Shown: one piece after another, positions 49,250-61,769 of the stretch
How the letters are laid out: the number at the start of each line of letters is the position of its first letter
Position numbering within the stretch: position 1 is the stretch's first letter
From: Zopfochytrium polystomum
Taxonomy: Eukaryota > Chytridiomycota > Chytridiomycetes > Chytridiales > Chytridiaceae
Length of the DNA: 64,000 nucleotides
NCBI GenBank assembly: GCA_025765615.1
Contig: JAIVFJ010000034.1
Span: 248,001-312,000 of the forward strand
Direction of reading: 5' to 3'
Translations under genes and position numbers: made by a program
Notes under the pieces: generated by a model
The model's database searches: none
What the model was told of the DNA's origin: nothing
Seen by the model: the letters and a program-made list of their open reading frames with translations, nothing else

Positions 49250-49845
49250 TGGTGCTTTTGTTGGTGCTTCTTTCTTGTGGTGTCCCCCTCCCCTCGGGCT
49301 AATTTACTCCCTTAGATGTATGAAGGCCAATACTTGCCTCCTCCTTTTTTTTTTTCGATTTCGCTTTTCTTAAATTCTAATACCTTCCAGCGATTCTTAC
49401 ATGCCTTACTTAAAAAGCTCGAGGCTTTACAGCCACTTCTTCCTGTGCCGCCTGTTTTTTTCTTAAAGGCTGTGCAAGTCTTTTTCTTCTGTTTTTTTTT
49501 TTTTTTTTTTTTTTTTTGGTCTTTCTTTCTCTTCCTCTTCGTTCCCACTCTCTTTTAGGATCTTTGGTGCCCAGCATTAATACAAGCGATAGCACTCACA
49601 CGCACTTTTTATGTGACGAAAGCCGTTTGCCAGCAAAGAGCCGAAACTCGCGCGACAAACAGAGAGAAGAGACTTCCGAGTGTGTGAGGGGTATCCAAAC
49701 GACGAACGACCATTTGCAGTCTTTCAGGTAGTAATGAAAAAAAAAAGAGGTTGAACGTCCAGCTATGAATACCTCCACTTTTACCACATAACGCCTCCAC
49801 CCCCAACTCATAGACAACTCCACACAGCCTGTTCTCCCTCGAGAG
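49250..49845. other. Intergenic region, convergent 3' ends
   Basis: A T-rich interval with a long poly-T run at 49491-49517, between two genes that converge. No gene is supported. Confidence 0.6.
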
Positions 49846-50844
49846 TTAGCCTTTCACGACAATTTCAAGCAATGATTCCGGGTCGGGGCGGGAAGCAGTG
49901 GCAAACACTTTGCAACCGCGCTCCGCCAGACGTTTGGCGGTGGTTGGACCAATGGCGACCACCTTGCAGTCCCCCCACCAGCTCTTCTGCTGCAGCTGAG
50001 GGACAGCAACATCCACGCCAGAAGGGCTGAAAAATACGACAAACGCAGGCCGCTCCTCCCCCACGTCCTCTCCTGCGCCTTCAGCGCGCAGGGCAACCGA
50101 GAGATCCTCGCCGAACCGCTCGTTGTCCAGCGTCTCGTACACCACAAATTCGTCGACGCCCACGCCGGCCTCCCGCAACTTTTTGGGCAGAATGTCCAGC
50201 CGCCTGTCGCCGCACAGGAAGAGAACGCTTCTGGCGTTGCTGCTGCTTCCGCCGTCGTCAGCGGTCGGGTTTTCTTTCGCGTGGTTGGCGATGACGTCCG
50301 CCAGGGCCTCGGCTTTTCCAGACTCGCTGCCGAGGGTTTTGAAACCGAGGCGATTCAGGGGCGTCGCGGTCGCTTTGCCGACGGTGAAGATTGGGATCGT
50401 TTTGAATAGTTCTGCGCTTTCGAAAGAATAAAAAATAAAAAAATAAAAAATAAAAATGGCATCGCGTTAGTCCTCCTTGCCACTACGATTTTTGATTGGA
50501 AGCCACCGTTTTGAGAGGGCTTTGGTACCTTTGACGGAGCCAGCGCGGTCCCCGAGAGCGACGAGCGCGCTGCAAAATGCGTCGGCCCCGTTTTTGCTTG
50601 TGACGGCCATCCCCAGCCATGGTGAAGAGTGACCGGCGATGGTGCCGCCTTGCGCGCTGGCGGCGGCTGCGGCGGCGGCAAGCAAGCGGTCGCAGAGGGG
50701 CGACAGATCCAGGAGGCGCGGTCGGATGGTTGGAACAAACACGGAGCGCGGCGGCGGGGCCGCGCGTGCGAACGCGGCTTCGTACGGATCGGCGCCGACG
50801 CCACGCTCCTTCAATAGCACGACGATCGACGTGGCACCAGCCAT
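49846..50844 (-). CDS. HEM4: Uroporphyrinogen-III synthase
   Basis: Two exons, 50529-50844 and 49846-50411, join in phase to 293 residues, a normal length for the family. The enzyme closes and inverts hydroxymethylbilane to uroporphyrinogen III in haem biosynthesis, in the cytosol. Sequence is loosely conserved in this family, but the typical pieces are present: TSKNGADAFCSAL at the end of domain 1, FTVGKATATPLNRLGFKTLG after the splice, VLFLCGDRRLDILP, the VYETL block, VVFFSPSGVDV, and the C-terminal VVAIGPTTAKRLAERGCKVFATASRPDPESLLEIV. The start follows a TC-rich tract on the plus strand and gives the expected short lead-in. Confidence 0.9.
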
Positions 50845-53800
50845 TGATTCGTGCCTGGTTTCTCTCTCTCTGTCTCTCTCACACTCTCTCTCAAATCTGA
50901 CACGTCACCTGCATATCTCGCCGTCTCCTGTCCCCCACTGGGACGAGGCCCCACGCATTGGGCGTGACGAGAGGATCAGTGCTCCTTCATCTTGGCGCTC
51001 GCGTCATGGTTTCAGATTTTACAGATGTGTGGATCGATGAATGACGATTTTGACCTCGTCCTCTCTGAAAAAGACTCAGTCGTTCCTTAGCCAGCGTGAA
51101 GACGACGAGACCGCGATGGGAGTATCAATCGAGAACAAGGCTAAGAGCCCCAGGTGTACAGAACTTCTTAATCTTGAACAAAATGGCGTTGACTCGGGCA
51201 GGAAGCTAATTATATAAAAGCTTCAGAAGGCCACCCACGAGTGGAGTTCTGTTTTGTGCCCACAGACAAACATTACTTAGACAGGTTCAGCAGCAGCGGC
51301 ATCATCTTCATCGTCATCTACATCATCCACTTCATCGCCATTGTCGTCGATAACTTCAGTTCCAGGTCGCTTTTCTTCAGTCACATCCACTACCCAGGTC
51401 GTGAGAGGCAGATTGGTAGAGGCTCTATCAGCCTATTGATGGTCCCACATCTTTGCAAAGCGTTCAACTGTGTTTGCAAGCATCTTCCAGAATGCCTTAA
51501 AAGGAACCGCTTTAGTCAGCAGTGTTGATGGAATTTATTGAAGGTAAACCCGTTTCCCCCAACACTTACTTCCTTTTTCCGCTCACTCTCTGTCTTCTTC
51601 GCTTTTTGGAGATCGTTGATATGCGAGTGCAACGCTAATGTTAAAAATACTACCCGTCTTGCACAGGTGGTTGATATGCATGAGACAGCAAAGTCAAGGC
51701 CGCAGTTGTCACTTAAAAGGACAACCGCTGGATACAATAGAGCCGTTTTTGCCAAACCGCTCACTGGCCTGGGTGGAGCCAATGGGAGAAAAGAGACTGG
51801 TGAAGCATTTTGGCAAAGCGGTCAACAGACGGAATGAGAGCAAGTCTTTTGAACTTGAGCGGCCAAATTTCTTGGTGAGCGTCTTTGATATTGCTGATTG
51901 CAGCCTCTCTGCCCCCCTGCCAACCACGCAACTCCCGCTTATGCAAAATCTAATCTTCAACTTTTTCTACACGAAACCACCTGTCCCTTTGACTTTCTCC
52001 GTGCGCTTGCACTCAACCCTCAACACACACAAACCCAGAGGGTGATCCAGCATGCTTGGCTAAAGATTAAGGAAAAGGTCGAAAAAGTTCGCACCAAAAT
52101 CCTAGATTGTGCATTTACTCTGTCGACGGATAGCAGCGAAACGTGGCATGCAGAGGTTCACCATTCTGCCTCACCACAATACAATCACTCGCTATATGCA
52201 ACTGAACAAGAAGGCCTTGCGTCGGCTTGTGGAGAATTTCTGGCCGGAGCTTCATGCCCAAAAACTGGTGTGATTCCAATCCCATTTTTGTGACTGTGTC
52301 CTCCCTTGCTTTGAATTGCAGCCGCTTACAAGTTATTTCCAAAATCAATCACAAAACCATCAACAATCCAATTTGAAATTGAAGCCACCGCAAGAGTTTT
52401 TTGATTCCATCTTCCAGTTCGAAATGAACACAAACTTCCACCTCCAATGCCAGGTGGCCAACAGCAGAGAGGAAGAGCTGAAGCCATGGTGGAGTGGGCT
52501 TCACCAATGCAACCAACTGCCCGATCACTGTGCTTTCTGCAGTCCTTTGCCATATTTTCGCCCCATTTCTATCAGCACCAAAGAGTGGCATGAGCGTGCT
52601 GGCCACAATTTGTACACCAAGCTGAGGGCCAAGGCACTAAGGGACTGGCAGGACATTAAGGCTGCATAAGAGGGAAGCGGCAACACTCCAAAGACCACCA
52701 ACATGGAGGTGTATGTGATTTCATTAGGCACTCTGCCGCAACCTTCATGGTGAAATTTCTTTTTCAAGTGTTCTCCTGCCTCACTCTTCCTTTCTTCCTT
52801 TCTTTCAAAAAAGAATAGCTTTGCTGCCTGTTCAGAAAATCACAGAGTACGTGGAGGCTCAAACCCTACTGCGGAAAGCGGAAAGCACTTGATTTTCTGA
52901 CAAAGAAGCTTGTGGGAGGTGATTGATAGGTTTCAGCTTTTGCATTCCCTCTCCCCCCCTCCCTCCCCCCCCCTCTCCTCCTCCTCCTCCTTTCAACATC
53001 CTTAAACTAGTGTCCACAAAGTCCAGGAAAGGAGAACACTGTGGTGGAGGTTGGAAATGGAACCCAGTTCTTTTCCAATCCTACCACATCTTCGAACCTC
53101 TGCAGTTGACGAGCTCCAAATAACAGTAATGGTTTTTGTTTGTTGTAGTCGAGGGTAGAGAGAGATTGCAGTCGGCCTTAAATTATGTTCACAGCCTCTC
53201 TGACTTGTTATTGTTCGTCTTTCAGACTGCACTGAGGTCTCAGTGACAAAGTCTAGGGATTTTATTTGCAAAAACAAGCATACCTCTCATAAACCTGCAC
53301 AGATCAGGACCTATTATTATCCCTGTTCTTATTTTCCAAGGCGTTACTTAACAGTATCTGCACTAACCCATCTTTATTATTTGGCCCACTTTTTCTACTT
53401 TCTCTTAACAGTTTCCATTGCACCAGGGTTTTCCCATTCCCAACGAAGACTGCCCAACTGCCTGGGGATGGAGTGCCTGACAGGCCCCACGCCCGCCTAA
53501 TTTATAATTTATTTTCTGCAGCTTGTATGTTAGGCGGAGCTGACTGGTTAGCAGCAAGAGGCCCAAGACAGACCCAAACCTATTGTGACTGTCAGTTATC
53601 CTTCTCACAATGCCAATGGGAGAGTGAGCCACCACCTAATGCAGACCCAGGCACTGGCTTGCACTGGCTTGCACTGTTGACAAATACTCCAAGTACAAAG
53701 TGAAACGGAAACACTTGGTGTAAACAGTTTTCCTCCTCCTCTGCTCAAGCAGATAATATAGGGGAGGTTTTTACCCTGTGCCAGTCACTGATTGCAAGGG

Positions 53801-54243
53801 AATTAATTATTTTTGCTGGAATTTGGTGAATGAGCATGGTCTTGACACTGCCACACAAGGTTTTTCTTCGGTTGCGGCTTCATTTCAGTGCGTCGTTCCA
53901 GGCTCTTCCTGACTTCAGTGGGGCGTGTTGCCAGCTTGCATGGCTAGATTGAATGGGCTGTGCCTTTCCCCTCCTCGCAGTGACAGAAGCAGAAGCAAAC
54001 TGGCCTGGTGTTGGAGCGGGATTGGCGGCAATCAATTTGCGGGCGTTTGGGGTGTGTCTTGCCTGCCCGATTTGGTCAATCAATAGTCCAGTCGGGGGTT
54101 GCCCGAGTTTTTCTTTTTCTAACAGCAAAAGAAGCAAGACAGACTCTCCCGCGCCTTTCCGTGCCTCTCGCCCGTGGCACCACCTTTGATCCATCCATCC
54201 AATCCATCCATCACTCACTCAGCCAGTCAGTCAATCAAGGCAT
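50845..54243. other. Gene-poor region, possible relic element
   Basis: This is 3.4 kb with no convincing gene. From about 51.2 to 53.7 kb the sequence is less GC-rich than its surroundings and lacks clear splice-site structure. Several consecutive 80-135-residue frames on the plus strand (51241-51528, 51638-52045, 51898-52293, 52316-52669) look like one coding stretch broken by stops and shifts, but I recognise no transposase or reverse transcriptase motif. A TATATAAA box sits near 51210. The interval 53700-54240 is the 5' flank of the arrestin-like gene. Confidence 0.45.
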
Positions 54244-55780
54244 ATGGGCGTGCTCTCCAAGGCGTCGCTCGCCTTTGCCTTCGATGGACTCGCCGACACT
54301 TTGGTTCCCATCGAGTCGACCTCGTACAGGCGCGCCGTCGCAAAGTCGGGCCTCTTCATGGGCGGCGTCCAGCCCTTTTCCGAAAAGAACGCCGTCCTCC
54401 CCGTCTTCGAGTTCGTCGAGGCGCGCCGCAGCGCCATCAGCTTCAACGCCGGAAGGCAGGCCTACGAGGCGGCTTTCAGCGGCGATTATAGTGGCGCAGA
54501 GCACTCGTACGTGAGGGGCAAGGTTGTCATGCAGATTGAAGCGGGCAAAATGGGCAAGCCTACCGTCAAAGCAGTCAAGCTTTCCGTCAGACTCCTCAGG
54601 CTGGAGCCGTCATCGATTGGTGTAGGCGAGCTTCTTTTCGAAAAGGAGCTCTGGAAAGCCAACAGCCCTACTGGATTCGAAGAGCTCGATGGAACGTAAG
54701 GCTACGGTTGTTTATCGTTCTCCAATCGACATGGCTTGAACTCTTGTGAACAGAATGGAGTACTCTTTCAGTATCCCCATCCATCCCAACTTGGCGGCAT
54801 CCTTCGCAGAACTACCTGTCCTCAGCTCAGCTTCGGAGGGCGCGTCGAATCTTAAAGGCGCCTCCTACAATCTCATGGCTGTGTTGACACGACCATCCAT
54901 GCCAGACATCGAGACGACGTACCCAGTTCTTTTGCGAAACGCTGTCCCCCCACACTACATCCGCGAGGAACGAGTCTCGGTCCACAAAGGAAGCCTAGGC
55001 CCAGGTACGCGTCGCTTACCGCACGAATTGTGGAGTCCATCGGTAACACGCGACCAAAGGAAAGCCATCCTACAAGATCACCACTCCACGCGTTGTCCCC
55101 GTATCAGACTCCGCCACATTCCCCGTAACCGTTCAGCTCTTTTCGCCCAACGGCTTCCCTCCCGGCGTCCTGGCACGCGACGTCCAGAATCACCGAATGG
55201 TTCGGCGCGGTTCCAAAGTCCCAGTTTCAGTCGTTTTCGAAACCAAAGGCCGAACACGGTGGCATGCCCCGCATCAGCGACGGCATCAAAGTCAAGACCA
55301 AACCCGTAAAGGCCACCGAGGAGGTTGAAGGTGTGCTGTCGCCTGCAGCGTGGGACGACGATGACATGCTCGCGCAGGACGGCGGCGCCGCGGCCGAGGA
55401 AGCGACCCTCGCTGGGGGAGAAGGCCCCGCCGACGACGACGACGTCGAGCTGATCAACGGGTCCGAGTCGTTTGTCGCGGGAACGATCCAAGTGCCGACG
55501 GCCGGGCTGCGCGCCGACTGGTGCGACGGGATCTTGTATTCATCTCACGCTGTGGAAATTGTCCTGGCACCCGCCCCAAAAGATGGCGGCCGTGAAGAGC
55601 AAATTGGTGGCAGCGCGCTCCAAAAAGCGCGTTGTCCGCGTGCCCATCCATGTCGTTTACGCTGCCGAGGCGAAGCCCGAGGTGTACGCCGCGTGGAGGG
55701 TGGACGACGGCTGGGATGAATGGCCCTGGAGAAAGTATACGCAGAGCGAGGGTTACAAGCCTTTATGGGAAGTTGAATGA
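54244..55780 (+). CDS. Arrestin-like protein, frame-broken in the 3' half
   Basis: Exon 1 (54244-54695) and exon 2 (54754-55004) join in phase. Arrestin-fold hallmarks are the central YSFSIPIHPNLAASF segment and a following block that ends in LMAVLTRP, like the N-domain to hinge of alpha-arrestins. A third part (55077 on) continues with ITTPRVVPVSDSATFPVTV and VSVVFETK, then the C-domain strands with GTIQVPTAGLRADWCDG and YSSHAVEIVL. The last part, RVVRVPIHVVY, leads to the stop at 55778-55780. These three parts lie in three different frames, with breaks near 55005-55077, 55255 and 55580. Arrestin-related proteins act as adaptors for endocytosis or signalling. The breaks could be assembly indels, missed splicing or real decay. 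Confidence 0.5.
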
Positions 55781-56099
55781 GGTCTCCTTTGTTGGGAGTT
55801 GCCTAGTGAGCTCCCGCATTATTCTGCTATGCTTTTGAGGCCTTTCGCAGGACTACTTTGCCCTTATGCTTCTCCAAATATGAGTTCCCTTTCTGGACAT
55901 GGCACCATCCAAACTACTGAATCCAAATTACTTTACTTCTACTTTGTTCGACGTAGCTCACGATTCTTAACCGAAAACTGAATGCAGTCGTTGACTACGT
56001 GGTAGTACTTAAGTTGACGGCAAGTTAATTGTCTCTTCGTGGACATTTTATGGTCCACTACACCCCAATACTTGCGTTCCACTTTCGTTGTGGAGTTGC
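55781..56099. other. Intergenic region, convergent 3' ends
   Basis: A short AT-rich interval between two converging genes. No supported gene. Confidence 0.55.
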
Positions 56100-58629
56100 C
56101 TAGTGCGCCCATCCACTCATCGTACAAGCCAATATTGCCGACAGAACAGCCATTACCAGACGATGAGCTCCACAACCTATTCCCCTTGGAATGAGTGCAG
56201 AAGACGCAGATGACTGACTCCTCCCCTTGTTCTCTACCTTCCCCATCGCAGCAGCAGCAGCCTTCCACACAGCGGCGCGGTCGGTTATATCCTCGACCGG
56301 AAGCAGAGCTTCAGCAGGCTGCGGAACCCATTCGACGGGCGCATCCGGAATTTTCCCGCGGGGCGAGTACGATTCCCAGACAGGCAAGCTCCCCGTCGCG
56401 GACAGCGGCAGCGCCGCAGGGCACCGCGACGCCAGCGAACGCGGCGGCCGCCGTGTTTGCAGAGGCAACGATCGCCGCTGCGTCCGCCGCGATCTTTTCA
56501 AACGAAGCGACCGAGCCGCCCTCGAACGACGACGGCTGGAACGCCGCGCCGCTGCTCTCGCCGAACAACGTACGCGCGGATGCCAAACTGGTCGCGCAGC
56601 ACCCGCGTCATTTCGGCGCACATGGAACCGCAGCGGCCGTCGGAGACGAGGGAGATGGCGTCCGGCGACCAGCCTTTGCTCAGCTTTGGCAGCGAGGCGG
56701 GGGCAAACGGGTTCGCAAAGACGGCGCAGGATAGGTCGAATCGGTCCGAGTACGACGAGGTCTTGCCGCCGCGGGCGATCGCTCGGACCGCGGAGAGAAT
56801 GTTGCTCGAACGGGAGTTCTGGGAGACTAGGTCGCTCGTCGAAAAGACCGTGCCCTGCTGTCGCAACGCGGGCGTGCTGTCTGCGTACTGGACGAAGGCG
56901 GCCATTGCTTTCGAAAGGCGTACGTCGAACGGGAGCGGGGTGGCGGAAGGGAAGAGCATTTGGAGCATGGCGACCCCTGCGCAGATGAGGCCGCCGTCAT
57001 TGCCCGTTGTGTCAATGATAAGCTTGGACACACCAGCAGTTTCTAACTGCCTTGAGGCCCCCTGCGGCTGTAGCCATCATTGACGTGATGGCTGCGTTGG
57101 TCGTCGACTCCGGCTTCAGCGCGGTCAGCGCCCAAACCCCCGTGTCGGCGTCGAGCTGATAGAAGGCAGAGGTCCCATCGGACACCAAGGGACTGGAAAT
57201 GCTGAACGCGGCTTCCCCGAACGATTTCGAGGACGCCGCTGCCTTCAAGTGGGACGCGACCGTAATGGCGTGGGAGGCTTGGAGCTCAACTGCTACTGTC
57301 TCGTTAAAAACGAAGTTTGGTGCCATGGTTTGCAGATAAGGAAATTCGTCGTCTTCAGCGGTGAATTCTTCCCTCTGCTGGTCTTGGACAAAATGTGCAT
57401 TCCGGGCAGCTTTGGCACGGCCCGTTGCGCCTTTGGAAGCGCACTTTTGATGAAAGAGAACGAGCAGAGGCATTTTGTCAGGTAAAACACGATGGCTGTC
57501 TCAAAAACTTACATTTGCCCTGTAGTACTGCTCTTGAGTCGACCAGGACTGCCCAGTAGAGACATAGACAGCCCACGGGACGTTGCTCACTTTCAGAGGG
57601 GTGCCTGTCGGGCTAACAAGATCATATGTCATTTGCAAGGGAAGCCAGCTGGGTACAACCCTCGCTCGGTAAATCAGACCGTCGACGACGCTGAATTGGA
57701 GACTGCTTGGGTTGTAAACCGATCTTGGCATCATTGAGTTGAACCTTGTTTCTGCACTGTGCGAGACGCCTGTCCGTTTGTCAGGCATGCTGCTGAATGT
57801 ATGTGACGGCGTCGATGCCGTTAATCTTTGACACAGTGTATCCGACATATTTCGTATAGTCTGGTACAGCTTGATCGAAAAACGTCGCCACAGCTTTTTG
57901 CAAACCAGCAAGTATGTTAGCCGTCGATGGGGTTCCCCCCGTTTGCTGCCAAAGCGTGCTTCCGTTGACGATGGTGTTTCTAATGTAAATGGTTGGCGGA
58001 GATCCGACCTTGTACTTGGCGTCGAGGATATATGGTTGCATCATGCGGCCTGAGGCAAAGCAAAGTGAAGCATAGTACGAATGCGCGTCGTTCAACGATG
58101 AGACTACGTCGGCGATGGCCGAGTGTAGAGCAAACTCTGTGGTGACGGTATTGTCGGCTGCAATCGCATCCAGAGCAGCAAAGAGGTCGAGATTGGATGC
58201 ATAGAGCGGCGAGGAGGACGATGCGATCAAGTCAAGGTACGGATAGCTGAATAGTCAGGGAGTGGATGAACGGAGGACCGAAAGAACAGATTAGAGGCCA
58301 CCCGAGAGAATTGAGAATTGATTCGTTGATACGCACAACTCAAAGTACGCTTTCACCCCGTCGATTTGGGCCTTTTTAGCTGCGGCCGGCACCGAAAACG
58401 AGTTGTAGCAGGCAAACAGGTCCGCTCCTGACACGACTGAGGGGGTGGGCGAGTCCCCCTTTGTGTACGAGTTTGACGCAGCCAGCGCCGCGCATGGGTC
58501 GGTCGCGTTGCTGCCCGTGGTGGTGCCCTGCGCAACGACGCCGGCGGGAGCTGTTACCTCTGCGAAGAAGAGAGAGGCCGCGGCGAGGGCGGCGACGGGC
58601 AGAAGGCGAGCGAGCACGTGCACAGCCAT
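56100..58629 (-). CDS. Secreted S41-peptidase-like protein with hydrophobic tail, frame-broken
   Basis: The start at 58629 gives a signal peptide (LLPVAALAAASLFFAE). A prodomain-like region with PYLDLIASSSSPLYASN follows, then AHSYYASLCF typical of tail-specific and CPAF-like S41 peptidases. The catalytic half has LIIDTTGNDGGLICAG and SDGRCGSMCAEMTRVL. The Ser of GSMC is the expected nucleophile. Further on come SSFEGGSVASFEKI and PDAPVEWVP. The C-terminus ends in a hydrophobic run (RLVMAVLSAILACTMSGWAH) after a Ser-rich stretch, as in GPI-anchored proteins. An intron is visible at the YFEF/YPYLD junction (near 58245-58332). Single-base frame changes occur near 57783, 56575 and 56430. Secretion and anchoring are inferences. 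Confidence 0.6.
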
Positions 58630-58768
58630 TTTCTTTATTTTTTATTTTTAATTTAGGTTTTTCGGAGTCTGCGTGCTTTTGCTACTTATTTGGAACCGTG
58701 GGGAGATGAGCCACACAAAAAGGACAAAGCCACACGGAGACAAGACAGAGCGAGAGAGAGAGGGGGGG

Positions 58769-58848
<80 letters not shown>

Positions 58849-59604
58849 AGACAGACAAGAAGCATCGCGCCAAAACGGGAAAGAGACTTTTTCAAAGGAT
58901 CTCCTGGAATTGAAGCGGGGTCTCCCCCGGAGTTCAACCACTAATTTGAAAATACCAAGATCCTTGCACCAACCAGCCACACACCTGAAATGTCTCACCT
59001 TCACTCGTGATTGATGATGTCACACTGGCATTTTGAAAGCCCCATCAACTCGCCAATATGCAAAATGCTTTATTTCAAGGGTCCAAACGGCGCCTGATCG
59101 ACCGACATTCCCGTCCCGCTTTGCAGAGTATACAAGGACAGCTGAGTTCAGTAAACAAAAGAATTTGCAAAAAAACATTTGAAAAAGACCTTGCAAAAGC
59201 AGCGTGACATTCCCTTTATTTCAACACGGACCTTTTCGCTTTACTTAATAGTCTTGGGACGAATAAAGTCACATTCGAGAACGGTGGTAAATCTGATGCG
59301 GAAAACTCATTATACCACATTTGACACCTTAACGAGAGATAACCCCACTGTTGCCCATGACCTCAAAGGAAACTTGCGATTGTTTGAAGTGCAACCAAAG
59401 AATTCTCCTGCTTCTGCTCCGCGGGTTTACAGAAGACTCTTTGCCATTTTATTCACTGTGGCAGGGAAGCAATGTGAAGTCTCTAACAACGGGTTGGCGA
59501 CTGTCTTTAAGGTTTGAAGGCTTAAATCCACGTCATGACCTTTTCGATAAGGTGCCTTGGGATTGGCATGAAAACCTCCAGCATGTCAAGTATTCCTTGC
59601 GTTT
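58630..59604. other. Intergenic region with GA microsatellite
   Basis: The 5' flank of the S41-like gene, with a (GA)n tract, followed by about 700 bases up to the 3' end of MBOAT copy 2. Frames at 59179-59517 and 59351-59971 lack any family resemblance. No gene is supported. Confidence 0.55.
58748..58845. repeat. (GA)n microsatellite
   Basis: A long GA array, interrupted near 58763-58786 and pure to 58845, about 120-215 bases upstream of the S41-like start codon. Confidence 0.9.
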
Positions 59605-61258
59605 TCAAAAAAAGGGTTCAGAATTTCTGTGTTTGCCCACCAGAGTAAAAAAAAAAAAGGGGAAAAAAACCGACGCACCGCACACTGCAAACGGCCGCGC
59701 CCCCATCGGCGCAAAAACCCCCAGTGCCGCGAACGTGGCGACCCACCCGAGCACCAGCCAACCCACGTTTTCCCGCCTGCCCCACGTCTTGCCAAACCCC
59801 GTCGCGCGCTGCGCCGCATCCTGCATCACGCACATTGCGCCCTGCAAGCAGAAAAACAACACGCTCACCCCGCGCACGTCGGAGCGCCAGCCCGCCGCCG
59901 TCAGGGCAAAGACCCACTCGTGGTGCAGGCCGCTCGCAAAGAATGTCGCGAGGACGCTGAGGGAGATGTAAGTCAGGCGGAGGGTGCGGTTTGCGCGTAG
60001 AGCCGCTTGGGGCGGCGGCAGATGCGGTGCCTTGGCGTCTGGGGGCTGGCTGGTCGGTGCGGAGGGGGGCGCGGAGGGGCGGATGCGTTCCAAGGCGGAG
60101 AGGACAGGACGGAACACGCCAAATTGGAGCGATTCCTGTCCCATTGGAGGAAGGGGAGGGCGGTTTTGTTTCAGGGAGCGGTTCGATTGTGGACGTCGGT
60201 GCTAATGGCTTGCGATTTAGTTGGAGAATACCTTCACCGTCAGGTTCCAGCGGTCGTCCCAGAAGTCGCGAAGTGAGGTCGATAGGATTGGCGAATTCAT
60301 GGTTGGTGGAATGTCGACATCAAAGAATTGCTCCATGCTGCAAGCGTAGTCTTAATTGAGCACTGAGACGATCGCAGGCAACTTACAAGTGGCAGGAAAG
60401 ATGGTAATTGAAGTCCATGGTAACACAAAGTGTGGCCACGACGCACACAACATCTGCAATGGCCCACGGATCTAGAAAGTTCAGTATGTACCGAGGGCTG
60501 TCTTCTTGCTGAAACGGCCGATACTTCCGGTTGTACGCAAACAGAAATAGAGCTAGCACCCAGTCAACGGCAAAGCACGACGCCACTTTGAAGAAGTAGC
60601 CAATGTTTCGCTTCTGTTGAAAGGGCGGTGCATTTTTCTTGGTCAGGAGAACAGTTTTTCGTGTTCTTCCAGTCATTAGAAAGCAGTCTTTTGAAAACAG
60701 GTCCGCAGGAATGGGCGCGAGAAGAGTCAGTAAAGTACGAGAGCGCCCCCCGATCGCCCGCAAAAAAATCCAACCCACAATATTCAATGAAAGACCAGTT
60801 GGCAGTGACTGTTCGGTCGACCGAAGAAAGCATGTACAGCTTATTTGAGATGGGAGAGAAAAACGCCATCGATGCCGTCTGCACAATATCAACGGTGCAG
60901 CGCACGTATAAACTCGACACCAGCATTGAGAACATAACCACCGTGGTGATTGAGATGTGGCCGAGCTTCGAGTGCGTCAAGAGGAGGTAGTGGAGAACAA
61001 GGGATGACAGTGCGATCGCCTGCAGCAGTTGGCGGCATTTAGTGTCTGGTGTCCGACCCATCCCGCCCGTCCGTCCGTCCCTAGTGCGCTTCCGCGCCTC
61101 GTCGCGTATTTTGGTGGTTGAGGTGACCTTACCGCAAATGTCGCTGGATCGACGTAGAGGGGGGCCTTCGGGGCCAGCAGCTGTAGCAGCTGTGTCGTTG
61201 TTGAGTGATCCTGTGCCGGAAAAAGGACCGCATCGTTGGCATTTTCCGACCGCTCCAT
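59605..61258 (-). CDS. Wax-synthase-like MBOAT acyltransferase, copy 2
   Basis: Exon 1 (61133-61258) starts MERSENANDAVLFPAQDH. Exon 2 starts at 61019 with the TM block LSSLVLHYLLLTHSKLGH. Further parts are IVGWIFLRAIGG near 60780, TM segments at 60390-60600, and an exon at 60340-60210 with LRDFWDDRWNLTVK, the family's FWxxRW motif. The last part (60144-59605) carries the catalytic-type GLHHEWVF at 59905-59935 and ATGFGKTWGRRE. A frame change between about 60850 and 60790 is unexplained; copy 1 changes frame at the matching place, so a short conserved intron is likely. The enzyme should esterify an alcohol or sterol with acyl-CoA in the ER. The C-terminus crosses an A/T homopolymer and may be misread. 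Confidence 0.65.
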
Positions 61259-61760
61259 CGACTTTGAGAGGGTTTGGTGAACCGGGCGCGATAGGAAAAA
61301 AAAAAAGTGGACCTCGACCAAACACACGCGGGTGGCGCCACTCCGCGTGGGCGCCACACTGAACAGAGCGACTGACGCCACCGAAAACCAAAGCAGGCAT
61401 GCGCAACGCCCTTCGAAGCCCTTCCAAGCCCTTCCCCCCGCTTCCCGCTTCGCGGTGCTGCACAACAGCGTGAACCGAGATCTTGCTTGCAGCCTGTCTG
61501 GTCAGGCGGCGAAGACATCGTCCACACTCCGCAGAAAGTGCGGATGCTCTGCGTTGTGCTGGAGTGCGGGGTGCCCTCGATGGTCAATCTCTGACCCAGC
61601 GCCGGACTTATCCAGCTTTGCCGCTGCAATTCTCACAACGCTGGGCCAACGGCCGAACAGCGTTCTCACGCGTTCCTCCGTGCTACCTCACTTTCAGTTA
61701 TTTGGCTCCCCCCATCTGCCAAGTTCAGAGACGGTGGGAAGACGCGTCCAGAGGACAACA
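61259..61760. other. Intergenic region
   Basis: The 5' flank of MBOAT copy 2 and the approach to the right-edge fragments. Long frames here have no internal support. Confidence 0.5.
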
Positions 61761-61769
61761 GCCCAGATG

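Noticed and set aside
59179..59971. Plus-strand frames near the MBOAT copy 2 3' end
   Set aside because: No splice or family support; partly the reverse of the MBOAT coding exon.
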